A stretch of DNA of 64,000 nucleotides from Rhodococcus spelaei (GTDB lineage Bacteria; Actinomycetota; Actinomycetes; Mycobacteriales; Mycobacteriaceae). This document shows positions 53,744-61,614 of the stretch, one piece after another; the first letter of the stretch is position 1, and the number at the start of each line of letters is the position of its first letter. A program made the translations under genes and the position numbers. Location: NCBI RefSeq assembly GCF_006704125.1, contig NZ_VIGH01000002.1:434001-498000 (forward strand), written 5' to 3'. Under the pieces are notes generated by a model. The model had not been told where the DNA came from and did no database searches. It saw only the letters and a program-made list of their open reading frames with translations.

Positions 53744-53758
53744 TCAACACACCTCACT

Positions 53759-53780
53759 TATTCCAATGAATTATGGAATA
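53759..53780. promoter_or_regulatory. Sulfur-regulon operator, copy 2
   Basis: Perfect TATTCCA (53759-53765)-N8-TGGAATA (53774-53780) between the divergent ArsR-rhodanese and cysteine desulfurase genes, 15 nt from the regulator start. Matches copy 1 at 53013-53034. Confidence 0.88.
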
Positions 53781-53836
53781 GTGTAGTCACTGTCGTGTCC
53801 GCTCGCCACGGACGACATCCCGCTCGAAGGACCACC

Positions 53837-55021
53837 ATGCCTCACCCCGACCACGATGCCGACGTCGCCTTCCGGCCGGACGGAGGCGGCCGACCCGTGT
53901 ACCTCGACTACCAGGCCACCACACCGGTCGACCCGCGCGTCGTCGACGCGATGCTGCCCTACCTGACCACCGAGTTCGGCAACCCCTCGAGCGGCCACTG
54001 CTACGGCAGAGCGGCGAGGGCCGGCGTCGACAGGGCCCGCCGGGAGGTCGCCGAACTCATCGGCGCCGATCCTGCCGAGATCGTTTTCACCGCCTCCGGC
54101 ACCGAGAGCAACCACCTCGCACTCACCGGGACCGCGCAGGCAGTGCGAGCTGCCGGCGGCGGAAACCACATCGTCATCAGCGCGATCGAACACCCCGCCA
54201 CCCAAGAAACCTGCGACCGACTCGGCCGCGACGGCTTCGAGATCACCCACGTACCGGTCGGCCCGGACGGACGGGTCGACCCCCGACTGTTCGCCGCCAC
54301 ACTTCGCCCGGAGACGATTCTGGCGTCGATCATGCTGGCGAACAACGAGATCGGCACCATCCAGCCACTCGAGCAGCTCTCCGCAATCACGCGGGACCGA
54401 GGAATCGTGCTGCACTCCGACGCCGCCCAGGGGCCCGCGACGATCGACGTCGACGTCGACGCACTCGGAGTGGACCTGCTCACCGTCGTCGGCCACAAGA
54501 TGTACGCACCGAAAGGTGTTGCCGCACTCTACGTGCGCTCACGTGCACCGAGACCTCAGCCGCAACTCGTCGGCGGCGGCCAGGAACGCGGACTGCGCGC
54601 ATCGACCGAGAACGTCCCAGGGATCGTCGCACTGGGCGCCGCCGCCGGCATCGCGCGACAGGAACAGCCCGCGGACGCGGCCCGCATTCTCGACCTGCGC
54701 GTCCGACTTCTCGACGGACTCGCAGACGCAATGCCCGACCTGACCGTCAACGGATCCCTCACCCACCGGATCCCCGGCAACCTCAACCTGACGATCCCCG
54801 GCGTGACCGCGGCCGAACTCATGACGAAAGCGCCGGGACTCGCCTTCTCCGCCGGAAGCGCCTGCCACACCGGCGATCCCGCCCCATCCCCGGTCCTGGC
54901 GGCCATCGGCCTCACCGGCGAGGAGGCGGCCCACACCGTCCGACTCGGCATCGGCCGCTACACCACCAGTGCCGACATCACCGCCGCCATCACGGAGCTG
55001 AGTGCTGCCGCCCGCCGGTAG
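53837..55021 (+). CDS. Cysteine desulfurase family protein
   Basis: A 394-aa class V PLP enzyme (NifS/IscS-like). Seen: YLDYQATTPVDPRVVDAM at the start, FTASGTESNHLAL, SDAAQGP, the PLP lysine K221 in VVGHKMYAPKG, and the catalytic cysteine C343 in SAGSACHTG. It releases sulfur from cysteine as an enzyme-bound persulfide. Its promoter carries the sulfur-regulon operator, so it is part of the persulfide module: perhaps it generates or receives sulfane sulfur, which is inference. ATG 53837 with GAAGGA upstream; an upstream GTG-type frame start at 53795 is not used. Confidence 0.92.
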   Translation: MPHPDHDADVAFRPDGGGRPVYLDYQATTPVDPRVVDAMLPYLTTEFGNPSSGHCYGRAARAGVDRARREVAELIGADPAEIVFTASGTESNHLALTGTAQAVRAAGGGNHIVISAIEHPATQETCDRLGRDGFEITHVPVGPDGRVDPRLFAATLRPETILASIMLANNEIGTIQPLEQLSAITRDRGIVLHSDAAQGPATIDVDVDALGVDLLTVVGHKMYAPKGVAALYVRSRAPRPQPQLVGGGQERGLRASTENVPGIVALGAAAGIARQEQPADAARILDLRVRLLDGLADAMPDLTVNGSLTHRIPGNLNLTIPGVTAAELMTKAPGLAFSAGSACHTGDPAPSPVLAAIGLTGEEAAHTVRLGIGRYTTSADITAAITELSAAARR

Positions 55022-55096
55022 GCGAGGCAGGCATCAGAATCTGCCCGAGGGTGGGGGTGGTTCGCCACCCTCCCTCTGCTGCCGCTGCAAACCCGC

Positions 55097-55120
55097 GTGC
55101 ACGAGAATGCCTGTGCACGA
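55097..55120 (+). promoter_or_regulatory. Tandem GTGCAC sites upstream of gpx
   Basis: GTGCACGA occurs at 55097-55104 and 55113-55120, spaced 16 nt, 52 nt before the glutathione peroxidase ATG. The ohrR promoter has GTGCAC at 60129 and 60144, spaced 15. Candidate shared OhrR-type operator. Confidence 0.45.
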
Positions 55121-55171
55121 TCCTTGAACAGCTGCCCCGTTCCACTCACCTGACATCCAGAGGAAGACTTC

Positions 55172-55705
55172 ATGAGCGTCCACAACTTCACCGTCGCGAC
55201 CGCCGACGGCACCACCGAGGACCTGAGCGGCTACGCCGGCAAGTACCTGCTCATCGTCAACGTCGCCAGCAAGTGCGGCCTGACCCCGCAGTACGAGGGC
55301 CTCGAGGAACTGAACCGCAAGTCCGACGATCTCGGCCTGCAGATCATCGGGTTCCCGTGCAACCAGTTCGCGGGCCAGGAACCCGGCACCGACGCCGAGA
55401 TCCAGGAGTTCTGCCGCGTCAACTACGACGTCACCTTCCCGGTGTACGGCAAGATCGACGTCAACGGCGACGACGCGCACCCGCTGTACCGGCACCTGCG
55501 CGCCGAGGCGCCCGGCGACTTCGGCCCCGACAACGGTTTCCTGTTCGACCACGTCAGCAAGACGATGCCCGAGTCGATCGGCACCGACGCGGTCAAGTGG
55601 AACTTCACCAAGTTCCTCGTCGACCCCGAGGGCAACGTCGTGCGACGCTTCGAGCCGACCGTCCTGCCCTCGGAGATCGAGACGGCGCTCGCCGGCCAGG
55701 CCTAG
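55172..55705 (+). CDS. Glutathione peroxidase family (Cys-type, thioredoxin-linked)
   Basis: A 177-aa peroxidase of the glutathione peroxidase superfamily. Peroxidatic Cys35 (VASKCGLTPQ) replaces selenocysteine, with Q69 and W143/N144 (GFPCNQFAGQEPG; VKWNFTKF) completing the catalytic set. Cys63 or Cys81 may be the resolving residue, so it probably works with thioredoxin or mycothiol systems, since these bacteria lack glutathione. Reduces organic peroxides or H2O2 in the cytoplasm. ATG start with AGAGGAAG 6 nt upstream. Confidence 0.95.
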   Translation: MSVHNFTVATADGTTEDLSGYAGKYLLIVNVASKCGLTPQYEGLEELNRKSDDLGLQIIGFPCNQFAGQEPGTDAEIQEFCRVNYDVTFPVYGKIDVNGDDAHPLYRHLRAEAPGDFGPDNGFLFDHVSKTMPESIGTDAVKWNFTKFLVDPEGNVVRRFEPTVLPSEIETALAGQA

Positions 55706-55809
55706 CGGCAGCCCCGAATCCAGCGCACCCGCCCTCGGGACCGCCGTTCACCGGCTCCCGGGGGCGTCGCCGCAGGTGGCGGATGGTCAGAGATCGGCTT
55801 TCCTGAGGT

Positions 55810-56538
55810 TCAGTCGACTGACGAAGCTGCTGCTGCGAGGACCTGGGCAAGGTCGGCGGGACGGCTCCACATGGGCCAGTGGCCCGTCGGGAGATCTACG
55901 AGTTCAAGGTTCTCGAGGTTTGTAACCTCGGCGAACATGGGATGGCCAGCCTTGGCCAGTGCCATCAACTGCGTACTCGGGAGCGAGCAGCACACCACCG
56001 TGGTCGGAACCTTCAGGCGTGCATCGTTGTTGAGCTCCACGGATTGACGCAGCACGGGTCCAGGTTCGGGGACAGCTCGAAGCCGGAAACGCTCGAGAAC
56101 GTCGGCGCTCAGGCCGTCAATGCTGGCCTGCTCCTTGAGCGCCTCGAAGGGCGGCAGTGGAAACTCTTCCAGTTCATCTGGGGCGTCAGGGGCGAAAACA
56201 GTGCCGGGCGAGACCGGGCCACTATCGACCCAGATCACCCGGCGGACCAGCTCGGGGTGCCGGTCGAGCACAAGACTCACGGGAGCATTGGCTCCGCTAT
56301 GCGCCACGATGACCATTGGCTCGGATTCAGAAGCCAAGACCCGCTCGATCGCCGCTGCTTGATCATCGAGAGTCCTGGACGCTCGTTCGGAGTCCGTCTC
56401 GTCGAGGCCGGGCAGGGTCATCGGGATAGCCCATCGGCCCATGGCGGTCAGGTGTTCGAGGACCTCGTCCCATGCCCAAGCTCCCAGCCAGTGGCCAGCG
56501 ATCAAGACCGTGGTCGGGTCATTCGTGTTTGTCGTCAT
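55810..56538 (-). CDS. Alpha/beta hydrolase
   Basis: A 242-aa alpha/beta-fold hydrolase: oxyanion loop TVLIAGHWLGAWAWDEV, nucleophile S81 in VAHSGANAP (elbow lacks the usual second Gly pattern), Asp in VIWVDSGPV region and the final His in LPTGHWPMWSRP. Related to salicylate esterase/methylesterase-like hydrolases. Start ATG 56538, with GAGGA upstream; an ATG further up at 56559 is less likely. Divergent from a WYL-type regulator (73 bp apart), its likely controller. Confidence 0.87.
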   Translation of the reverse strand: MTTNTNDPTTVLIAGHWLGAWAWDEVLEHLTAMGRWAIPMTLPGLDETDSERASRTLDDQAAAIERVLASESEPMVIVAHSGANAPVSLVLDRHPELVRRVIWVDSGPVSPGTVFAPDAPDELEEFPLPPFEALKEQASIDGLSADVLERFRLRAVPEPGPVLRQSVELNNDARLKVPTTVVCCSLPSTQLMALAKAGHPMFAEVTNLENLELVDLPTGHWPMWSRPADLAQVLAAAASSVD

Positions 56539-56611
56539 ACCGAAATCCTCGCAAGCCACTTGGACAACGGTATGTCACTATTTCTGGCATCATTTTGGAT
56601 TGGAGGGAAAT

Positions 56612-57310
56612 TTGAGGCGAGCAGAGCGGCTTCACGCGTTGTCGGAGATGCTGCGACGAAGCGGCTCTCGTGGATGCACTGCGGAACAAATGGCGAGCGA
56701 GTTTGGCGTGTCAGTGCGCACAGTCAAGCGGGACCTTGATGCACTCGAGAACAGCGGCGCGCCGATCTGGTCGCGTCCGGGCCCTGGCGGCGGATACGGT
56801 CTGGCCGCTCGATCCAATCTCCCACCGATCAGCTTGACCCCGGCACAGGCGGTGGCGCTTCTCACGGCAATATCAGCTGCACCCGATGCCCCTTATGCCG
56901 ACCTTGCCTCTGCCGGCGTTCAGAAGATCTTGGGTGTGCTTGATCCTCGGACTCGGAAGAAGGCTGACGAGCTCGCGCGTCGCGTCTGGGTCGATGTTGA
57001 ACCGACTGCCACGCGGGCAGTCAGATCGGCCCTTGAGGAGGCAATGGCCGAGCAGCGTGTGGTGCGCATCCGCTACACCGCGGGTGACGGCAACAAGACC
57101 ACCCGCGACGTCGAGCCGGTGATATTCGCGTCCAGAAATGGTCGCTGGTATCTGATCGGCTGGTGTCGGCTACGGAATGAAATGCGATGGTTCCTCGTGA
57201 CGCGCATCGAGCACGCCAGCGTAACCAAGACTCACTGTGGCGACCACGGCATTCAGGAGGTTGGCACTCCCCCCGCGACGGCAAGGTCCGCGCAGAGCCG
57301 AGGCGAGTGA
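56612..57310 (+). CDS. HTH-WYL (YafY-like) regulator
   Basis: A 232-aa regulator. HTH_11 winged helix about 1-60 (MLRRSGSRGCTAEQMASEFG; VSVRTVKRDLDALENSGAPI), the link GPGGGYGLAARSNLPPISLT, then a WYL domain (about 140-205; RVVRIRYTAGDGNKTTRDVE; RNGRWYLIGWCR). It lacks the long C-terminal WCX domain of the 47222 protein. TTG 56612 with GGAGGG 4 nt upstream is the best start; no ATG or GTG is near. Divergent from the hydrolase. Confidence 0.83.
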   Translation: MRRAERLHALSEMLRRSGSRGCTAEQMASEFGVSVRTVKRDLDALENSGAPIWSRPGPGGGYGLAARSNLPPISLTPAQAVALLTAISAAPDAPYADLASAGVQKILGVLDPRTRKKADELARRVWVDVEPTATRAVRSALEEAMAEQRVVRIRYTAGDGNKTTRDVEPVIFASRNGRWYLIGWCRLRNEMRWFLVTRIEHASVTKTHCGDHGIQEVGTPPATARSAQSRGE

Positions 57311-57392
57311 GGCTGTCGATCAACGTCTCCGGTCAGTACAGCTAGATGTACCCGAAGCGGCGTGTCCCGCCAATCCTCGCTGCATCTCGACA

Positions 57393-57971
57393 TCAATGTC
57401 GGTGCGTGACAACCGATTCGACAAGGTCGTGAATGGTCTCCGCGAGACGCTCGGTCTGGTCGGTGCGGATGTGATGAAGGACGAGCTCGCCGTTCACGCT
57501 GCTGAGGAGAACCCTCGACAGCACCTCGGCATCCGCGTCGGGTCGAGCTTCGGAGAGCAGGGCCGCGATGTGGCCGTACCAGAAAGCGTGAATCGCCTCG
57601 GCGTGCGGATCCTCGGCTGCGTCGTCGTACGCGATCATCAATTCGACGTTGTCGACGACCAGTCGGAACATCGCGTCGAAATACGCGAGTAGTCGGTCGG
57701 CGGCCGGTGCACCGGGCCCCAGCGGCGGCGCACCACTGACGACGGCGTCACGCAGCGCCGTTGCGCGATCGAACACCAGCGCCCTCATCAATCCGGCCCG
57801 GTTGCCGAATCGGTGAAAGATCGTCCCCTTGCTCACGTGCGCGGCCGCGGCGATCTGTTCGATCGAGACGTTGTCCGCCCCGAACTCGGCGAGTAGGGCG
57901 TCGGTGGCCTCGAGAATCGCGCGCCGGTTGCGGACGGCGTCGCTCCGCTCCCGCTTCGATTCGTTACTCAC
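57393..57971 (-). CDS. TetR family repressor
   Basis: A 192-aa TetR regulator: HTH in about 20-60 (ILEATDALLAEFGADNVSIE; QIAAAAHVSKGTIFHRFGNR) and a ligand domain of helices. GTG 57971 has GGAGG 6 nt upstream; ATG 57983 is an alternative. It is divergent from the quinone reductase gene, and the palindrome TTGACC-GAC-GGTCAA lies 20 nt from its start, indicating autorepression and control of the reductase. Confidence 0.9.
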   Translation of the reverse strand: MSNESKRERSDAVRNRRAILEATDALLAEFGADNVSIEQIAAAAHVSKGTIFHRFGNRAGLMRALVFDRATALRDAVVSGAPPLGPGAPAADRLLAYFDAMFRLVVDNVELMIAYDDAAEDPHAEAIHAFWYGHIAALLSEARPDADAEVLSRVLLSSVNGELVLHHIRTDQTERLAETIHDLVESVVTHRH

Positions 57972-57990
57972 GCGCACCTCCATTGACAAG

Positions 57991-58046
57991 TTGACCGACG
58001 GTCAATATCGTCGGCCTTCATTCCTGAAACTGTACTGACGGTCAAG
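57991..58046. promoter_or_regulatory. TetR operator palindrome and half-site
   Basis: Perfect palindrome arms TTGACC-GAC-GGTCAA at 57991-58005. The right half GACGGTCAA recurs at 58037-58045, 15 nt before the reductase ATG. Two sites in the 88-bp divergent region fit TetR dimer binding. Confidence 0.8.
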
Positions 58047-58059
58047 TTAGGGAGAACCA

Positions 58060-59034
58060 ATGAGAGCGATCGTAATGACAGCGGCGGGCGGCGCGGACGT
58101 GCTGGTCGAGCAGGACGTGCCAACTCCGACACCAGCCGCCGGCCAGATACTTGTCAAGGCAGGCGCGATCGGAGTTCACTTCGCCGAGACACAGCTCCGA
58201 TCGGGGATCTTCCCCATGTCACCCACCCCTCCCGTGGTCTTCGGCAGCGAAGCGGCCGGGACCGTCACCGACGCCGGGCCGGGCGTCGATCCCCGCCTGA
58301 TCGGCGCCCGGGTCATCGTGACCACCGACGGCACCGGCGCCTACGCCGAACAGGTGGTCGCGTCGGCAGCGACCGCGGTCCGGGTCCCCGACGATGTGCC
58401 GTTGACCGACGCCGTCGCCACCGCGGTACCCGGCGCGGTCGCGCTGACCCTGTTGCGTGCCGCCGCGATGGACGGGCACGAATCGGTGCTCGTCGAGGCC
58501 GCCTCGACCGGCGTCGGCGCATACCTCCTGCAGATGGCCAAGGAATTCGGCGCCGCGCGGGTCTTCGCGACTGCGGGTACCGACACGAACGGGGAGCGAG
58601 CGAAGCTGCTCGGGGCGGACGAGGTGTTCGTCCACTCGACTCCCGGATGGCAGGACGCGATGCGCGGCGTCCTGGGCGACACGACGATCGACGTGGCATT
58701 CGAGTCGATCGGCGGCGAGACGGCAACCGGGCTTCTGGATGCAATGACTCCGCTCTCCGGACGGATGCTGTCCTACGGACTGCTCAGTGGGCGCCCCGCC
58801 GCGATCTCGGCCCAGGACTTGATGTTTCGCGGACTGACCTTCACAGGATGTGGCGGTCCCGCCTGGCTGGAGCGCGTCGCGGCGGCCAGAGCGGAGATCC
58901 TGGAACGGGTGTCGGCAGGGTCGATCAGGCCACTGGTCGACTCGGTGATCCCACTCGCGCACGCCCATCTCGCGCACGAGAAGATCGAGCAGAGGAAGAC
59001 CTCCGGAAAGGTGATCCTCGACCCCACGGCGTGA
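58060..59034 (+). CDS. Zinc-type alcohol dehydrogenase-like quinone oxidoreductase
   Basis: A 324-aa medium-chain reductase of the quinone oxidoreductase branch (no zinc-ligand cysteines). Seen are GroES-like part (PTPAAGQILVKAGAIGVHFA, VFGSEAAGTVTDAGPGV) and Rossmann segment (SVLVEAASTGVGAYLLQMAK, with GVGAYLLQ as a NADPH-site variant). Reduces quinones or enones with NADPH. ATG with AGGGAGAA upstream. Preceded by the TetR operator, and divergent from that gene. Ends 102 nt before a secreted-protein gene. Confidence 0.92.
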   Translation: MRAIVMTAAGGADVLVEQDVPTPTPAAGQILVKAGAIGVHFAETQLRSGIFPMSPTPPVVFGSEAAGTVTDAGPGVDPRLIGARVIVTTDGTGAYAEQVVASAATAVRVPDDVPLTDAVATAVPGAVALTLLRAAAMDGHESVLVEAASTGVGAYLLQMAKEFGAARVFATAGTDTNGERAKLLGADEVFVHSTPGWQDAMRGVLGDTTIDVAFESIGGETATGLLDAMTPLSGRMLSYGLLSGRPAAISAQDLMFRGLTFTGCGGPAWLERVAAARAEILERVSAGSIRPLVDSVIPLAHAHLAHEKIEQRKTSGKVILDPTA

Positions 59035-59136
59035 CACGCCCCGCGTCGGCCGAATCTCGGTCAACCGGGCGGAGGTTGCGCTCCGGGTGGAGGATGGACA
59101 CCACGCCCCGTCACCCGACTACCGGAGGTCACCGTG

Positions 59137-59556
59137 ATGAATCTCGTTCGCCGACTTGCCGTCTGCGCGGCCGTCGCGGTCGGTACGGTTCTGGCGCCGG
59201 CGGCCGTCGCCTCCGCGGCGGTCACCGTTCCGTTCCAGATCAACCCGGCGCCGTTCGGGAACCCGAACGGCAGCTTCGACGCGCCCCCGGTCCGCTGTGT
59301 GGCCGTGGTCGGCGAACGGCCGGGCGCGACGACGGTCACCGGCGGTGAGAAGGGCGGGTGGGGCTGCCTGCTCTCGTCCGAGGTGCGCTGGCTGAACCTG
59401 TCGACCGGGGCGTCCGGTTCCACCCGGCTGTCGGACGGACTGAACGGGGTCCCTGCCCAGGCGATCCTGCAGACCGGGACCGGACAGGTTGCCATAGCGA
59501 TCGAGTCTGCCGCCGGAACGATCACCCCAGGTGTCGCGACGTTCTACGTTCCGTAG
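59137..59556 (+). CDS. Secreted hypothetical protein
   Basis: A 139-aa exported protein: signal peptide MNLVRRLAVCAAVAVGTVLA then PAAVASA-A (cleavage about residue 27), then a beta-rich domain with two Cys (RCVAVV, GCLLSS) likely forming a disulfide. ATG 59137 has GGAGGT 7 nt upstream. No family recognised. Ends at a strong bidirectional hairpin shared with the convergent hemophore-related gene. Confidence 0.82.
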   Translation: MNLVRRLAVCAAVAVGTVLAPAAVASAAVTVPFQINPAPFGNPNGSFDAPPVRCVAVVGERPGATTVTGGEKGGWGCLLSSEVRWLNLSTGASGSTRLSDGLNGVPAQAILQTGTGQVAIAIESAAGTITPGVATFYVP

Positions 59557-59599
59557 CCGGCGACCCCGCCTCGCTGCCACACCGAGGCGGGGTCGCCGG
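59557..59599. terminator. Bidirectional terminator between secreted protein and hemophore-related gene
   Basis: Perfect 17-bp stem CCGGCGACCCCGCCTCG (59557-59573) / complement (59583-59599), 9-nt loop, between convergent genes whose stop codons lie within 7 nt of either side. Confidence 0.92.
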
Positions 59600-59605
59600 G
59601 CCGGT

Positions 59606-59977
59606 CTACCGGCGATGGCAGGCCTTGCGGTAGTCGTGCAGGGCGTGGCGCGCGGCCTGAAGGTCCTTGACCTCCTGCTGATGACCTGCGCGGAAGTTCT
59701 TCCACTCGGCTTTGCGCTGCTCCTTGGGCAGAGTGGCGACCTTCGCGAGCTCGCTGGCGACATCCGGGTGCGCGGCAAGGTAGGACGCCACCGCCGGTGC
59801 GGTCTCGGCCATCGCCTGCCACCGCGCCTGCGGCGAGCACTGCGGTGCCGCCGGAGTGGGTGCGGGCGCGGTGTCGGCGAGTGCCGCCGCGGGAACGGCA
59901 ACCATCGCCAGGCCCACCAATCCGACCCCCGCGATCGCGCGCCGAGCCCGGATGGAAATCGATCTGCTGGCTGTCAT
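59606..59977 (-). CDS. Hemophore-related secreted protein
   Basis: A 123-aa exported protein. Signal peptide (about 1-35: RARRAIAGVGLVGLAMVAVP, AAALA-D), a short Pro/Ala stretch, then a helical domain with two Cys (QCSP, ACHRR) and the recurring family text SYLAAHPDVASELAKVATLP, then KEQRKAEWKNF. This matches the small heme-binding (MHB, Rv0203-like) domain found in mycobacterial hemophore-related proteins. Heme binding is inferred. ATG start, GGAG upstream. Confidence 0.8.
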   Translation of the reverse strand: MTASRSISIRARRAIAGVGLVGLAMVAVPAAALADTAPAPTPAAPQCSPQARWQAMAETAPAVASYLAAHPDVASELAKVATLPKEQRKAEWKNFRAGHQQEVKDLQAARHALHDYRKACHRR

Positions 59978-60126
59978 CGTGTGTCAACTCCTTCGACATA
60001 CCGACCCGCGGCCGGGACGGCCGCCGCCGTAGCCGGTGCCACCTCTGAATGTGGCAGCCGAACCTGAGATCCACCTGATAGTCGGTGCGGTTTTCAGCGT
60101 TCTCTCAGCGGAACAAAGCCAATAGA

Positions 60127-60149
60127 TTGTGCACAACTAAACGGTGCAC
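60127..60149 (+). promoter_or_regulatory. OhrR-type operator upstream of ohrR-ohr
   Basis: Palindrome TTGTGCACAA (60127-60136) plus a second GTGCAC (60144-60149), immediately upstream of a TACCTT -10-like element (60150-60155). The start of transcription would fall at the GTG of ohrR (leaderless). Confidence 0.68.
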
Positions 60150-60162
60150 TACCTTTAAGTCC

Positions 60163-60618
60163 GTGACCGACGAACTGTCCCTCGACCGCCAGGTGTGCTT
60201 CGCCCTGTACTCGGCCTCGCGCGCCGCCACCGCGGTCTATCGCCCACTGCTCGACGACCTCGGCCTCACCTACCCGCAGTACCTGGTGATGCTGGTGTTG
60301 TGGGAGCGCGACGGGCGCGGCGTCCGGGAAATCTGCGAGGAGCTCAACCTCGACACGGGGACTGGGTCTCCACTGCTCCGGCGCCTCGAGGGGCTCGGCC
60401 TGCTCTCACGACAGCGCCTGGACACCGATGAACGTCGGGTCGAGGTGCACCTCACCGACAAGGGGGCGGCACTGCGTGAGAAGGCCCGAAACATCCCCCG
60501 ACTACTCGCCGAGTCCACCGGCCTCGACGAGGCAGAAATGGTCGCTCTGCGCGCCGCCCTGGTCCGGGTCACCGAGGCCCTGCACTCGGCCACGACCCCA
60601 CACCACCACTCGCACTGA
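60163..60618 (+). CDS. ohrR: Organic hydroperoxide regulator OhrR (MarR family)
   Basis: A 151-aa MarR-type repressor. N-terminal reactive Cys12 (LDRQVCFALYSASRAATAVY) is the sensor of OhrR proteins; the winged helix follows (GRGVREICEELNLDTGTGSP, LLRRLEGLGLLSRQR, wing DTDERRVEVHLTD). Oxidation of Cys12 by organic peroxides releases the operator. Leaderless GTG 60163 is likely. ohr follows 21 nt downstream in the same orientation, so the pair is autoregulated. Confidence 0.95.
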   Translation: MTDELSLDRQVCFALYSASRAATAVYRPLLDDLGLTYPQYLVMLVLWERDGRGVREICEELNLDTGTGSPLLRRLEGLGLLSRQRLDTDERRVEVHLTDKGAALREKARNIPRLLAESTGLDEAEMVALRAALVRVTEALHSATTPHHHSH

Positions 60619-60639
60619 CCCACAACACAAGGAGAACCC

Positions 60640-61068
60640 ATGAAGGTGCTCTACACCGCCGAAGCCCTCGCCACCGGCGAGGGACGCAACGGTCACGCCC
60701 GGACCTCGGACGGCCGGCTCGACCTCGACCTCGCCGTTCCCGCTGCCATGGGCGGCAGCGGCGACGGCACCAACCCGGAGCAGCTGTTCGCGGCGGGCTA
60801 CGCCGCGTGTTTCCACTCCGCACTGCAGGCCGTCGCCCGCGCGAGCAAGGCGAACGTCGCGGATTCCGCGGTGGGTGCCCGGGTCGGGATCGGCTCGCTC
60901 GACGGCGGCGCCTTCGGCCTCGAGGTGACCCTCGAGGTGACGCTGCCGCACCTGCCGCGGGCCGAGGCAGAAGACCTGGTCGCCAGGGCGCACCAGGTGT
61001 GCCCGTACTCCAACGCGACCCGCGGGAACATCGAGGTCACGCTGGTGGTCGCGGAGTCCGACGACTGA
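60640..61068 (+). CDS. ohr: Organic hydroperoxide reductase Ohr
   Basis: A 142-aa OsmC/Ohr family thiol peroxidase. The catalytic pair is C57 (YAACFHSAL) and C121 ([12 protein letters not shown]), with conserved R16-type Arg and E47. It reduces organic hydroperoxides in the cytoplasm using dithiol donors. ATG with AAGGAGAA 6 nt upstream. Second gene of the ohrR-ohr unit. Ends 3 nt from the convergent VOC gene. Confidence 0.97.
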   Translation: MKVLYTAEALATGEGRNGHARTSDGRLDLDLAVPAAMGGSGDGTNPEQLFAAGYAACFHSALQAVARASKANVADSAVGARVGIGSLDGGAFGLEVTLEVTLPHLPRAEAEDLVARAHQVCPYSNATRGNIEVTLVVAESDD

Positions 61069-61071
61069 CGG

Positions 61072-61605
61072 TCAGCCGCGTCCCGCGAAGATCCGCTGCC
61101 ACACAGCGGGATCCGTGCGCGGACCGCTCGGGGTGTCCGCCCCGTACCGCTCGATTTCGGCGTCGATGTCGAGCGGTCGGGTCGGCGGCATCCCCGGCAC
61201 GAGTTCCTCCTCGACCCGACTGTCGGGCACCAGCCAGCACACCTCGAAGTCGATGCCGTCGGGGTCCGAGCCGTACAACGCCTTGGTCGACCCGTGATTG
61301 CTGGCACCTACCAGTGCGCCTGCGGCACTGAGCTTTCCGCGCATCTCGGCCAACTCGGCGAGGGTCCCCACCTCCCAGGCGAGGTGGTAGAGCCCGACGT
61401 CACCCTGGCGGGCACGACTCGGACCGCTCGGGCTCTGGAACAGGCCCAGGTCGTGGTCGTTGGCGGAACCTGCCGCCTGCAGGAACGCCGCACCGGGGAA
61501 TCCGCCCGGCAGGGGCCGAAATCCGAGCACGTCCCGGTAGAAGGCGAGACTGCGCTCGAGGTCCGCGACGAACAGCACCGCGTGGTTCAGACGGCGAATC
61601 GACAT
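61072..61605 (-). CDS. VOC family protein (catechol dioxygenase-like)
   Basis: A 177-aa vicinal-oxygen-chelate protein: LNHAVLFVADLERSLAFYRD, VLGFRPLPGGFPGAAFLQA, LYHLAWEVGTLAELAEMRGK and the metal Glu region PDGIDFEVCWLVPDS. His (NHAV), His (YHLAW) and Glu (DFEV) form the three-metal-ligand set of glyoxalase I/extradiol dioxygenases. It lies 9 nt downstream of an SDR gene, so they are probably co-transcribed. Substrate unknown. Confidence 0.87.
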   Translation of the reverse strand: MSIRRLNHAVLFVADLERSLAFYRDVLGFRPLPGGFPGAAFLQAAGSANDHDLGLFQSPSGPSRARQGDVGLYHLAWEVGTLAELAEMRGKLSAAGALVGASNHGSTKALYGSDPDGIDFEVCWLVPDSRVEEELVPGMPPTRPLDIDAEIERYGADTPSGPRTDPAVWQRIFAGRG

Positions 61606-61614
61606 GCTCGACCC

